Of a stretch of 64,000 nt of DNA, positions 16,598-24,635 are shown in pieces; position 1 is the stretch's first letter; the number at the start of each line of letters is the position of its first letter. Source of the DNA: Flavimobilis massiliensis (GTDB lineage: Bacteria; Actinomycetota; Actinomycetes; Actinomycetales; Cellulomonadaceae); contig NZ_LT964979.1 of the NCBI RefSeq assembly GCF_900240335.1, positions 1,488,001 through 1,552,000 on the forward strand, written 5' to 3'. The notes beneath the pieces were generated by a model. The model was given only the letters and a program-made list of their open reading frames with translations. It had not been told where the DNA came from and did not search any database. Both the position numbers and the translations under genes were made by a program.

Positions 16598-17248
16598 TCA
16601 CCCCCGCCGCAGCACGACGACCGAGTCGTCGAGCTCGGCGTGCGTGCCGTCCGGCCCGACGGCCGCGCGCCGGCGCACCTCGGCGACCTCGACCGTCCAT
16701 CCCTCGCCGTCGAGCCCGATCTCCGCGACCTCCGAGGCAGGCGTCGGGAACTCACCGTGGCCCGCGTGCTCGGCCGACATCCACGGCGGCGGGGCGGCGT
16801 GCGCGACGACGACGAGCCGCCCGCCCGGCGCGAGGTACGACGCGAACCGTCGGAGGATCTCCCCGCGCGAGAGCTCGACGGGCGACTGGAGAAAGCTCGC
16901 GGTGACAAGGTCGACCTGCCCGTCGGGCTGCCACGTCGTGAGGTCCCCGACGACGAACCGCGCCCGGTCGCGCAGCCCCTCGGCGGCCGCCGCCTCGGTG
17001 CCGCGCTGCACGGCCGTCGGCGAGACGTCGACGCCCAGCGCGTCCCACCCCTCGCGTGCGCACCACAGGACGTCACCACCCTCGCCGCAGCCAAGGTCGA
17101 GCGAACGGCCCGGTGCGAGCCCGCGGACGACGTCCGCCGTCGACGCGTTGACCCTGCCCGACCACCGGCGGCCGCTCTCGGCGTACATCTGCTCCCAGAA
17201 CTCGGCGGGCGACCGCTCGTCGGAGCCGTGTCCGTGTGCATCGGTCAT
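16598..17248 (-). CDS. class I SAM-dependent methyltransferase
   Basis: 216 residues with motif I DLGCGEGGD, the acidic motif II region (GVDVSPTAVQRG) and a post-I GDL segment. The N-terminus EFWEQMYAESGRRWSG followed by VN resembles thiopurine/tellurite-type small-molecule methyltransferases. ATG at 17248 is taken; a start 12 codons upstream is possible. Located just downstream of the GPP34 gene on the same strand, 46 bp apart. Substrate unknown. Confidence 0.78.
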   Translation of the reverse strand: MTDAHGHGSDERSPAEFWEQMYAESGRRWSGRVNASTADVVRGLAPGRSLDLGCGEGGDVLWCAREGWDALGVDVSPTAVQRGTEAAAAEGLRDRARFVVGDLTTWQPDGQVDLVTASFLQSPVELSRGEILRRFASYLAPGGRLVVVAHAAPPPWMSAEHAGHGEFPTPASEVAEIGLDGEGWTVEVAEVRRRAAVGPDGTHAELDDSVVVLRRG

Positions 17249-17294
17249 GGCGTCAGCGTGCGCCGTCCCCGTCGCCCGGCGCAAGCCGGGAAGG

Positions 17295-18122
17295 TCAGTC
17301 CGTGCCGGGCCAACCCGTCAGTCGCGGACCCTCCGGACGGGGCGCGCCCGGCCGCACGGGGTACGGCGTGACCTGCGGTCCGACGAGCAGCCCGCGGTAG
17401 CGCATCTGCGAGTAGCCACGCCCGCCCAGGACGAGCCGGTAGTGAGCGTCGTCCCACGGGAGCGCTTGCTCCTGCTCGAAGCACCAGCGCAGCTGCACCG
17501 CGACCGGGTCGTTCCCGACGAGCGTGGCCACGCGCGCCTCGACGAGGTCCGCCGGAACGCCGTCCCTCGCCAGAAGTCCCTCGGCCCGCCCCGACCACAG
17601 GGCGACGAGGAGGATCCGTTCGAAGAGCGTCGGGGCGCGGCCCGACATCACCGTGGCGGCCAGGTCGGCGCGGTGCCGTGCGGGCCGGGTCGGGTCGGTC
17701 GACGTCCAGCCGAGCGGCTTGAGCGTCGTCACCACGGTCTTCGCGACGTCGGGCCGGTCGACGAGGCCGAGCGCGGCGAGCCGAGTCCCGATGACCTGGA
17801 CGAGCGACCCGTCGAGCCCACCCGGAGTCTCCGACAGTCCGAGTGGGTCGATCGCTCGGATCGCGTCCGCGGGGACGAGCGGGACGTCGACGCGCACGCG
17901 GGACGCGGCGGTGTCGAGCAGCTCGTCCCCCGTCGCGACGACCTTCCCCGCGAGGACGATCGGGCGCCCGTGCGGCTCGAGGACGACGCGCAGCGCGTCG
18001 CGTGCGACAAGGTCGACGAGCACGGCCGCCGACGTCATGCGTTCGACGTCGAGCATCGTCCGCTCGACGCGACCGGTGGCCTCGTCGACGAGCAGCAGCG
18101 GCACGAGCTCGGCGGGGATCAC
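17295..18122 (-). CDS. GPP34 (GOLPH3/Vps74-like) family protein
   Basis: 275 residues. The N-terminal ELVPLLLVDEATGRVER and the following helix-rich stretch with SAAVLVDLVARDALRVV match the Golgi phosphoprotein 3 (GPP34) fold found widely in actinobacteria. In eukaryotes this fold binds phosphatidylinositol-4-phosphate; the bacterial role is unknown. GTG at 18122 is selected because it immediately precedes the family N-terminus. A C-terminal tail of ~40 residues (GYSQMRYRGLLVGPQ) is outside the core fold. Assignment is by pattern resemblance. Confidence 0.6.
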   Translation of the reverse strand: MIPAELVPLLLVDEATGRVERTMLDVERMTSAAVLVDLVARDALRVVLEPHGRPIVLAGKVVATGDELLDTAASRVRVDVPLVPADAIRAIDPLGLSETPGGLDGSLVQVIGTRLAALGLVDRPDVAKTVVTTLKPLGWTSTDPTRPARHRADLAATVMSGRAPTLFERILLVALWSGRAEGLLARDGVPADLVEARVATLVGNDPVAVQLRWCFEQEQALPWDDAHYRLVLGGRGYSQMRYRGLLVGPQVTPYPVRPGAPRPEGPRLTGWPGTD

Positions 18123-18241
18123 AGCACGCACGCTAGCCGAGCCGGTGCCGCACGGCGCCCCGGGACACGAGGCCGCTTGCCGCTTCCCGACGCACGTCCG
18201 TAGCATGTGAGCACCTCACCACGATCCGGACGGGACGGACG

Positions 18242-19006
18242 ATGATACCGACCAGGCCTCGCCGCCGCCTTCGCGCCGTCGCTGCCGTCGCGGTCGTGAC
18301 AACCGCGCTGTCGGCATGTTCGTTCTCGTTCAACGTGGGGCAGGGCGACGAGACCACGACGCCCGACGGCGTGCTCGGCGGCCTGCGGATCAGCTACGAG
18401 ATCGGCGCGCGCAACAGCGATCACCCCCACGGGGCGGGCCCCCTGCGCATCGGGGACCCCGACATCCTCCGTGACACGTACCGCGACGCAGGCCGGACCC
18501 CCGCCAGGTGGTCGGTCCGCTACAGGTTCCCCGTCCCAGTGACCGACACCGAGGGCCGCACCTGGGAGGTCCAGGGCGTCACGGACGACGCGGCCGCGTT
18601 CTTCGACCCGGCGTTCTCCGAGGACGGCCCGGTCGCGGTGACGGCTGGCCTCGACGGGCCGGTGACGCTGCTCATCCCGGATCTCGCGGACGACGGCGAC
18701 GCGGCACCGCGGACGGTGCACGTCCGGTCGGTCACCTCCGAGTTCGAGTCGTCGCTCCGCGACCGTCCGGAGCACCCGCGCCTCTTCGTCGACGCCGCGA
18801 CCTTCGGCGCGTTCGTCGAGCAGGCTGGCGGCACGCCCTGGTACCAGATCGTGCACGCGGGCCCCGGGCAGGGAGGCCCGGCCGAGCCGACGATCGTCGA
18901 CGTCTGGGTCGACCACGACGACGCCCAGGGGCGGTCGTCCGAGGCGTGGGACTTCGACGCGGCGCTCGAGGACGCGGGCTTCGACGTGCCGTCGCACCTG
19001 GGCTGA
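18242..19006 (+). CDS. putative lipoprotein of unknown function
   Basis: 254 residues with an N-terminal lipoprotein signal: RPRRRLR, a hydrophobic stretch, and lipobox LSAC with Cys at about residue 26. The mature part is acidic, begins with Ser/Gly/Thr-rich sequence and contains no family I recognise. It should be anchored to the outer face of the membrane. Divergent from the GPP34 gene and convergent with the pseudouridine synthase gene. Confidence 0.75.
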   Translation: MIPTRPRRRLRAVAAVAVVTTALSACSFSFNVGQGDETTTPDGVLGGLRISYEIGARNSDHPHGAGPLRIGDPDILRDTYRDAGRTPARWSVRYRFPVPVTDTEGRTWEVQGVTDDAAAFFDPAFSEDGPVAVTAGLDGPVTLLIPDLADDGDAAPRTVHVRSVTSEFESSLRDRPEHPRLFVDAATFGAFVEQAGGTPWYQIVHAGPGQGGPAEPTIVDVWVDHDDAQGRSSEAWDFDAALEDAGFDVPSHLG

Positions 19007-19012
19007 CGGCGG

Positions 19013-19933
19013 TCAGTCGCCCGTCGCGTCGAGGGTCCGCCGCGACACGAACTGCCGCCGCTCCCCCGTGAGCGGGTCGTCGAACGCGATCGATCGCGCG
19101 AGGAGCTGGAGAGGGGCGGAGTAGTCGTCTGGCGCCACCTCACGCTCGACGGGGTAAAGGTCGTCGCCGACGATCGGGGCGCCAAGCCCTGCGAGGTGCA
19201 CGCGCAGCTGATGGGTGCGTCCGGTCTCGGGCCGCAGCCCGACGAGCGCACGCCCGCCAGGGAGCTCACGCTGCAGCGTCACGTGCGTGATCGCGTTGAC
19301 CTCCCCCGGCACGGTCCGTGCCTGGTGGACACCGTGCTGCTTGACAATGCGCGAACGCACCGTCGTCGGCAGGTCGAGCCCCGCAGGCAGCGTCACGACG
19401 GCCTCGTAGACCTTCTCGACCGCGCGTCGCGCGAAGAGCTCCTGGTACGCACGGCGCACCTCGGGTCGTGTCGTGAGGACGAGCACGCCCGCGGTCGGCC
19501 GGTCGAGCCTGTGCGCCGGCGAGAGCGCCGGCAGGTCGAGCGCTCGGCGCAGCCGCACGAGCACCGTCTCCGTCACCCATGCTCCGCGCGGCGTCACCGC
19601 GAGGAAGTGCGGCTTGTCGACGACGACGAGGTCGTCGTCGCGGTGGAGGATCCGCGCGTCGAACGGCACACGCGCCTCGGGCGCGACGTCCCGGTAGAGG
19701 TAGGCGAGCCCGCCCGCGGGGTACGGGGAGTCGAGCGCGAAGGGTCGCCCGAGCTCGTCGACGACCTCACCCGCCGCGACCTGCTCACGCAGCCGCGGGG
19801 CGTCCGCAGGGAACCGTGCCTCGAGGTAGGAGACGAGCGAACCCCACGCCTCCTCGCGCGGCAGCGCGAGGCGCGTGGGGTTCAACCCGTCCCGCACGGG
19901 CAGGGGCGGCGGGCGCCGCCCGCGCCGGCTCAC
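19013..19933 (-). CDS. RluA-family pseudouridine synthase
   Basis: 306 residues. The catalytic signature HRLDRPTAG with its nucleophilic Asp is near residue 150, and the family segments VVDKPHFLAVTP and RPETGRTHQLRVHL flank it. It isomerises uridine to pseudouridine in rRNA or tRNA; which site cannot be told from sequence. No S4 domain is evident at the N-terminus. It starts 26 bp after the guaB stop on the same strand, so the two may be co-transcribed. Confidence 0.88.
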   Translation of the reverse strand: MSRRGRRPPPLPVRDGLNPTRLALPREEAWGSLVSYLEARFPADAPRLREQVAAGEVVDELGRPFALDSPYPAGGLAYLYRDVAPEARVPFDARILHRDDDLVVVDKPHFLAVTPRGAWVTETVLVRLRRALDLPALSPAHRLDRPTAGVLVLTTRPEVRRAYQELFARRAVEKVYEAVVTLPAGLDLPTTVRSRIVKQHGVHQARTVPGEVNAITHVTLQRELPGGRALVGLRPETGRTHQLRVHLAGLGAPIVGDDLYPVEREVAPDDYSAPLQLLARSIAFDDPLTGERRQFVSRRTLDATGD

Positions 19934-19958
19934 GTGCGCCCCGCGTGCGGAAGGCGCA

Positions 19959-21485
19959 TCAGCGGCCCGTGTAGTTGGGGGCCTCGACCGTCATCTGGAT
20001 GTCGTGCGGGTGCGACTCCTTGAGCCCCGCCGCGGTGATCCGCACGAAGCGGCCGCGCTGCTGGAGCTGCGGGATCGTGTGCGCACCGACGTAGAACATC
20101 GACTGGTGCAGGCCGCCAACGAGCTGGTGCGCGACGGCGCCGAGCGGGCCGCGGTACGGGACCTGGCCCTCGATGCCCTCGGGGACGATCTTGTCGTCCG
20201 AGGCGACGTCCGCCTGGAAGTAGCGGTCCTTCGAGTACGAGACCTTCTTGCCGCGCGACGCCATGGCACCGATCGAGCCCATGCCGCGGTAGAGCTTGAA
20301 CTGCTTGCCGTTGACAAAGACGAGATCGCCGGGCGACTCGTCACAGCCTGCGAGCAGCGAACCGAGCATGACGGTGTCGGCACCTGCGACGAGCGCCTTC
20401 GCGATGTCGCCCGAGTACTGCAGGCCACCGTCGCCGATGACGGGCACGCCCGCGGGGCGGCACGCGAGGGACGCCTCGTAGATCGCGGTGACCTGCGGCA
20501 CGCCGACTCCTGCGACGACGCGCGTCGTGCAGATCGAGCCGGGGCCGACGCCGACCTTGACGGCGTCGACGCCCGCGTCGACGAGCGCCTGGGCGCCCGC
20601 CCGCGTCGCGACGTTGCCGCCGATGACCTGGACGCCCGCGAAGAACGGGTCGGCCTTGAGCTTGCGCACCATCTCGAGGAGGAGGCGTGCGTGACCGTTG
20701 GCGGTGTCCGCGACGAGCACGTCGACGCCGGCCTCGGCGAGCGCGCCCGCGCGCTCGTAGGCGTCGCCGAAGAAGCCGATCGCGGCCCCGACGCGCAGGC
20801 GACCCTCGCCGTCCTTCGTCGCGTCCGGGTACTGCTCGGTCTTCACGAAGTCCTTCACGGTGATGAGGCCCTCGAGGCGCCCGTCGGAGTCGACGAGCGG
20901 AAGCTTCTCGATGCGGTTGCGGCCGAGCAGGTCCGCGGCCTCGGCGCGCGAGATGCCGACGGGCGCCGTGACGAGCGGCATGGGCGTCATGACCTCGGCG
21001 ACGCGACGCGACGCGAACTCGGCCGGGTTGACGAAGCGCAGGTCACGGTTGGTGATGATGCCGACGAGACGACGGTCGTCGTCGACCACCGGCAGGCCGG
21101 ACACGCGGTAGCGGCCGCAGAGGTCGTCGAGCTCGGCGAGCGTCGCGTCGGGGCCGACGGTGACCGGGTCCGTGATCATGCCGGACTCGGAGCGCTTGAC
21201 GAGGTCGACCTGACCGGCTTGCGCCTCGATCGAGAGGTTGCGGTGGACGATACCGATGCCGCCCTGGCGCGCCATGGCGATCGCCATGCGGGCCTCGGTG
21301 ACGGTGTCCATCGCGGCGGAGAGCAGCGGGACGCTCATCGTGATGTCGCGGGTGAGGCGCGCGGTCGTGTCGACCTCGGACGGGATGACGTCAGTCTCGT
21401 TCGGCAGGAGCAGGACGTCGTCGTACGTCAGGCCCTCGAAGGCGAAGGGGTGGGGGACGTCGGCGAGGAAGGCAGGCTCGGTCAC
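19959..21485 (-). CDS. guaB: inosine-5'-monophosphate dehydrogenase
   Basis: 508 residues, full-length IMPDH: TIM barrel interrupted by two CBS domains (about 105-225). The catalytic loop is GPGSICTTRVVAG with the active-site cysteine intact, and the flap ends in SMGSIGAM-like sequence (YRGMGSIGAMASRG). It converts IMP to XMP, the committed step of GMP synthesis, and the CBS pair usually binds adenine and guanine nucleotides for allosteric control. GTG start at 21485. Separated by 72 bp from the MerR-type regulator gene upstream. Confidence 0.97.
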   Translation of the reverse strand: MTEPAFLADVPHPFAFEGLTYDDVLLLPNETDVIPSEVDTTARLTRDITMSVPLLSAAMDTVTEARMAIAMARQGGIGIVHRNLSIEAQAGQVDLVKRSESGMITDPVTVGPDATLAELDDLCGRYRVSGLPVVDDDRRLVGIITNRDLRFVNPAEFASRRVAEVMTPMPLVTAPVGISRAEAADLLGRNRIEKLPLVDSDGRLEGLITVKDFVKTEQYPDATKDGEGRLRVGAAIGFFGDAYERAGALAEAGVDVLVADTANGHARLLLEMVRKLKADPFFAGVQVIGGNVATRAGAQALVDAGVDAVKVGVGPGSICTTRVVAGVGVPQVTAIYEASLACRPAGVPVIGDGGLQYSGDIAKALVAGADTVMLGSLLAGCDESPGDLVFVNGKQFKLYRGMGSIGAMASRGKKVSYSKDRYFQADVASDDKIVPEGIEGQVPYRGPLGAVAHQLVGGLHQSMFYVGAHTIPQLQQRGRFVRITAAGLKESHPHDIQMTVEAPNYTGR

Positions 21486-21557
21486 GCGGCCATCGTACGT
21501 CCGCGCGCGCGGTCCTCGCGGTGACGTCCGTCTCCTGAGCGGGGGCCGCTCCGGGCC

Positions 21558-22640
21558 TCAGGACAGACGTGAGGCGAACGCCTGGACCTCGTAGAAGAGC
21601 CCGGAGAACGAGCGAACCCGCTGGACGTTGGGCGCGAGGGGAACGTTCGCCGCAGTCGCGTCGTCAGCGAGGCCGACGAAGATCGGCAGCTCGGGCTCGT
21701 TCGTGTGGACGGTCTCGACAATGCCGAGGTCCGGCGACGAACTGAGCGCGACGAGGGCGACGGCCACGGGCCGGACCATCGCGACGATCTCCTGGACGCG
21801 GTGCGGGTCGGTGCGCCCGACGACGACGCGCGCCATGACGCCGCGCGCCGTGAGGGCGGACGCGAGCGTGTGCGCGGCGAGCGGGTGCGGCTCGCCCGGG
21901 GGGATGAAGACGAGGACGATGCGACGCATCTGGCTCGGGTGCGGCGTGCCGAACTCGGTCTCGTGCGCGACCTGCCGCGCGCGGAGCGCCCGCAGGCCTG
22001 CGGCGACGAGGGGCGGCAGGAAGGACTCCCCCGGCTTGGCGAGCACCGTGCGCTCGGAGAGTTTCGCGAGCGCGGGGACGACGAGGTTCGTCCACCACGT
22101 GAGGATGTCGTCCGTCGGCCCGATCGTGAGGATCTGCGTGAGGCGGTCCTCGTCGAAGGTGAGCGCGGCCTCGACGACGTCAGACGGTCCGACCTGGGCG
22201 GGGGTCGCGTCGGAGCGCGGCGCGAAGTGGACGACTCGCGGCTCAGGACCGGTGGAGGCGCCGGACTGCGAGGCGCGGCGCCGCGCCTCCTCCTGCTCGA
22301 TGACTGCGCGGTCTCGGTTCGCCCGTTCGACCTCGAGGTCGGCCTCGAGAGCGGCACGGGCCGCGTCCGCGGGCGCGACACCTTCGATCGTGAGCCGCTG
22401 CATGACGAGGAGGCGCAGGACGTCGTCGCGGGTGTAGCGACGGTGCGACCCTGCCGAGCGTTCGGACGGGCCGAGCCCGTAGCGGCGGTCCCACGTGCGG
22501 AGCGTCGCGGGCGCGACACCCAGTCGCTTGGCGACGACGGCGACCGCGACGCCGGGCTTGGCTGCGCGGACGGCAGCGAGCTCGACGGGCGCGTCGGGGA
22601 CGTCCACGGCGTCGTCGGCGACGCCTCGCTCACTGGTCAT
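21558..22640 (-). CDS. MerR-type regulator with C-terminal B12-binding-like domain
   Basis: 360 residues. A MerR helix-turn-helix occupies about 30-100 (VAKRLGVAPATLRTWDRRYGLGP, then SHRRYTRDDVLRL). After an Ala/Glu-rich linker comes a helical segment and a Rossmann-like cobalamin-binding fold (RRIVLVFIPPGEPHPLA, with HPLA in place of HxxG). The CarH capping motif W-x9-E-H is not seen at the equivalent stretch (LSERTVLAKPGESFL), so adenosylcobalamin photoreception of the CarH type is doubtful. ATG at 22640 is chosen. It is divergent from whiB3 and may bind the palindrome in that promoter (inference). Confidence 0.8.
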   Translation of the reverse strand: MTSERGVADDAVDVPDAPVELAAVRAAKPGVAVAVVAKRLGVAPATLRTWDRRYGLGPSERSAGSHRRYTRDDVLRLLVMQRLTIEGVAPADAARAALEADLEVERANRDRAVIEQEEARRRASQSGASTGPEPRVVHFAPRSDATPAQVGPSDVVEAALTFDEDRLTQILTIGPTDDILTWWTNLVVPALAKLSERTVLAKPGESFLPPLVAAGLRALRARQVAHETEFGTPHPSQMRRIVLVFIPPGEPHPLAAHTLASALTARGVMARVVVGRTDPHRVQEIVAMVRPVAVALVALSSSPDLGIVETVHTNEPELPIFVGLADDATAANVPLAPNVQRVRSFSGLFYEVQAFASRLS

Positions 22641-22794
22641 GACTCGATTCTGCCCAGCGTCGCGCAACCGCGCCAACCGGGGCGGAGCGCTTGCGGTCTG
22701 CCGCACGCGCCGGACGCCGGAACCGCGCCACCCCCCGGTCGCTGGCGCGATTCGTCGGCGCACCCCGCTCACGAAGCGTTGCACCGGACGGGAC

Positions 22795-22823
22795 TTGAAC
22801 AACTTCTGACCAAGTTGTAGCGT
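22795..22823 (+). promoter_or_regulatory. whiB3 promoter with embedded palindrome
   Basis: A SigA-like promoter TTGAAC (22795-22800), 17-bp spacer, TAGCGT (22818-22823) lies about 90 nt before the whiB3 start. The spacer carries an inverted repeat ACAACTT-N6-AAGTTGT (22799-22818), positioned as MerR-family operators usually are. The divergent neighbour encodes a MerR-type protein. Confidence 0.5.
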
Positions 22824-22915
22824 TCATGCAGCGCACGGGCCTCCGAGGGGGAGGGACACCAACGTGCGGAGGGGACCGGTCGCCTCGGCGGCCCGCAACA
22901 GAGGAGCTACTGACC

Positions 22916-23212
22916 ATGACTGAGATCTCTCGTCTTCCTGGCCCTGTGATGGACCTGTGGGAGTGGCAGTACCAGGGCAGCTGCCGCGACGCTGACGACA
23001 CCCTCTTCTTCCACCCCGAGGGTGAGCGCGGCAGCGCACGCCGTCGGCGTGCGGAGGCGGCCAAGGCCATCTGCCACTCGTGCCCGGTGCTCCAGCAGTG
23101 CCGTGAGCAGGCGCTCCGCATCCGCGAGCCGTACGGCGTCTGGGGCGGCCTCTCCGAGGACGACCGTGCCGCGATCCTCGCGGACCCGCGCCGCGCGCAG
23201 GCGGTCTGACAC
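22916..23212 (+). CDS. WhiB3/WhiD-type iron-sulfur transcription factor
   Basis: 98 residues (22916-23209 plus stop context). Four conserved cysteines that ligate a 4Fe-4S cluster are seen in GSCRDAD and CHSCPVLQQC, followed by the turn GVWGGLSEDDR. The N-terminal LPGPVMDLWEWQYQGSC and FFHPEGERG are specific to the WhiB3/WhiD branch rather than WhiB1 or WhiB2. These proteins bind the primary sigma factor and sense redox or nitric oxide. ATG at 22916 follows AGAGGAG. Expressed from its own promoter and closed by a hairpin terminator; located beside groES as in many actinobacteria. Confidence 0.93.
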
Positions 23213-23220
23213 GTCTCCCC

Positions 23221-23258
23221 GGCGAACCCCGCACCCCCGGAAGGGTGCGGGGTTCGCC
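23221..23258 (+). terminator. hairpin terminator after whiB3
   Basis: Perfect 16-bp stem (GGCGAACCCCGCACCC at 23221-23236 with 23243-23258), 6-nt loop. It lies between convergent whiB3 and the acetyltransferase gene. Confidence 0.78.
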
Positions 23259-23310
23259 GCGTCCGGAGGAGGTCTGCGGCACCAGAGCGGAGCACTGACG
23301 CCACCGGACA

Positions 23311-23973
23311 TCATCCGAGCGGGACCCCGAGCTGTCGGCGCACGCCCTCAATCCCGTGGATCGCGACCTCAGGACGCTCGGACGCGAGCCACGTCGCTCG
23401 GGTGAGCCGGTAGCGCCGTGCCTCGACGGCCTCCTCGCCGCGGGACGTGCGGTGCGCTCCGTTCGCGGCGTACCCGACCTTCTCGCTCACGCGCTGCGAG
23501 CGAGGGTTGTCGGCGAAGACCTCCGAGGTGACGTCGTGGGCCCCGAGACCGGCGAACGCCAGGTGGACGACTGCGCGCCGCATGCGCGTGCCGATGCCGC
23601 GTCCCTGGTGCTCGAGGCCGAGCCACGATCCCGTCTCGACGGTCCGGCGGACCGGGAAGCCGCGCGCGAAGACCGCCTGCATGCCGACGGGCTCACCACC
23701 GACGAGCACGGCGAGCTCGATGTTCCACGCGTCTGGCGAGAGCGCTGCGCGCGCACCCCAGTGGTAGGCGAGGAAGCCGTGTCGGACCGCAGCAGGATCG
23801 CCCTGCGTCCACGGGACGAGGAACGGCATGGCGTCCGGTGCGTGCACGCCTCGGACGGCGAGGTCGGCAAGCTGCAGGAGCAGGTCGTCGTCCGCGAAAC
23901 GCAGCTCGAGGTCCCCCTCGGTGACGCGCAGGGCTGCGACGGGCCAGGCCTCGGTGAGCAGTGTCGTCGTCAT
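23311..23973 (-). CDS. GNAT family N-acetyltransferase (RimJ/RimL-like)
   Basis: 220 residues with the GNAT acetyl-CoA loop GLEHQGRGIGTRMRRAV at about 118-134 and the C-terminal FADNPRSQRVSEKVGYAANG, typical of RimJ/RimL-type acetyltransferases. It would transfer acetyl to an amino group of a protein or small molecule; the substrate is unknown. It lies downstream of groES on the same strand, beyond a terminator. Confidence 0.82.
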   Translation of the reverse strand: MTTTLLTEAWPVAALRVTEGDLELRFADDDLLLQLADLAVRGVHAPDAMPFLVPWTQGDPAAVRHGFLAYHWGARAALSPDAWNIELAVLVGGEPVGMQAVFARGFPVRRTVETGSWLGLEHQGRGIGTRMRRAVVHLAFAGLGAHDVTSEVFADNPRSQRVSEKVGYAANGAHRTSRGEEAVEARRYRLTRATWLASERPEVAIHGIEGVRRQLGVPLG

Positions 23974-24030
23974 GCCAGGACGCTACCGGTCCGCTCAGCG
24001 TCGGCACAAACAGATTGTCCGGAGACGACG

Positions 24031-24065
24031 GGACCCCGCCGCCCCACGAGGGGGCGACGGGGTCC
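24031..24065 (-). terminator. hairpin terminator after groES
   Basis: A 15-bp stem with one internal mismatch (24031-24045 with 24051-24065) and a 5-nt loop, about 21 nt past the groES stop. It implies that groES is transcribed alone. Confidence 0.7.
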
Positions 24066-24085
24066 GGCGCGTCGCTGGGCTGGGT

Positions 24086-24382
24086 TCAGCCGGCGACGAC
24101 GGCGAGGATGTCGCGCACGGAGAGCACGAGGTACTCCTCGCCCGCGTACTTGACCTCGGTGCCGCCATACTTCGAGTAGATGACCTTGTCACCCACTGCG
24201 ACGTCGAGCGGGATGCGGTTGCCCTTGTCGTCGACACGGCCGGGGCCGACAGCGAGGACCTCGCCCTCCTGCGGCTTCTCCTTGGCGGTGTCCGGGATGT
24301 AGAGACCGGAGGCGGTGGTCGTCTCAGCCTCGATCGCCTTGATGACGATCTTGTCCTCGAGCGGCTTGATGGGGACCGACAC
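24086..24382 (-). CDS. groES: co-chaperonin GroES
   Basis: 98 residues; the complete GroES fold with the mobile loop (AETTTASGLYIPDTAKEKPQEGEV) and the conserved KVIYSKYGGTEVKYAGEEYLVL end. It caps GroEL during protein folding. GTG at 24382 is chosen because GAAGGGGAGG sits just upstream and VPIKPLEDKIVIK is the family start. It is preceded by a CIRCE element and is followed by a terminator and an acetyltransferase gene; no groEL is adjacent, so groEL must be elsewhere. Confidence 0.97.
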   Translation of the reverse strand: MSVPIKPLEDKIVIKAIEAETTTASGLYIPDTAKEKPQEGEVLAVGPGRVDDKGNRIPLDVAVGDKVIYSKYGGTEVKYAGEEYLVLSVRDILAVVAG

Positions 24383-24503
24383 GTCGGACCTCCCCTTCAC
24401 GTTGTGGCTACGGATGGATAGGGGTGGACGGGGTGTCACGGGCGCCGTCGCGGGGGTCGCACCGAGTCCTCGTCCCATCTCACGCGGAGATGTTGCAGCA
24501 CCA

Positions 24504-24532
24504 AATCTAGGCCCGGGTTAGCACTCGGTCAA
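24504..24532 (-). promoter_or_regulatory. groES promoter
   Basis: On the minus strand, TTGACC (24532-24527), a 17-bp spacer and TAGATT (24509-24504) form a good SigA-type promoter about 120 nt upstream of the groES start. The -35 hexamer falls inside the CIRCE spacer. Confidence 0.65.
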
Positions 24533-24544
24533 CATGAGTGCCAG
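24518..24544. promoter_or_regulatory. CIRCE element (HrcA operator)
   Basis: TTAGCACTC, 9-nt spacer, GAGTGCCAG; 16 of 18 arm positions match the CIRCE consensus TTAGCACTC-N9-GAGTGCTAA. It overlaps the -35 of the groES promoter, so HrcA binding should block transcription until heat shock. Confidence 0.88.
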
Positions 24545-24585
24545 TTCAGTTGCCGGTGTCCGCCACGGGCGGACATCCCTGCGAC

Positions 24586-24635
24586 TCGGCCGCTGAGCTG
24601 CGTGACGAGCTCAGCCGCCGAGCTGCGTGACGAGC
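24586..24635. repeat. 25-bp tandem duplication spanning the mgtE-like stop codon
   Basis: Two adjacent 25-bp units (24586-24610 and 24611-24635) are identical at 23 positions. The gene-proximal unit encodes the last residues and stop of the MgtE-like protein; the second lies directly past the stop and has the TGA changed to CGA. Confidence 0.8.
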
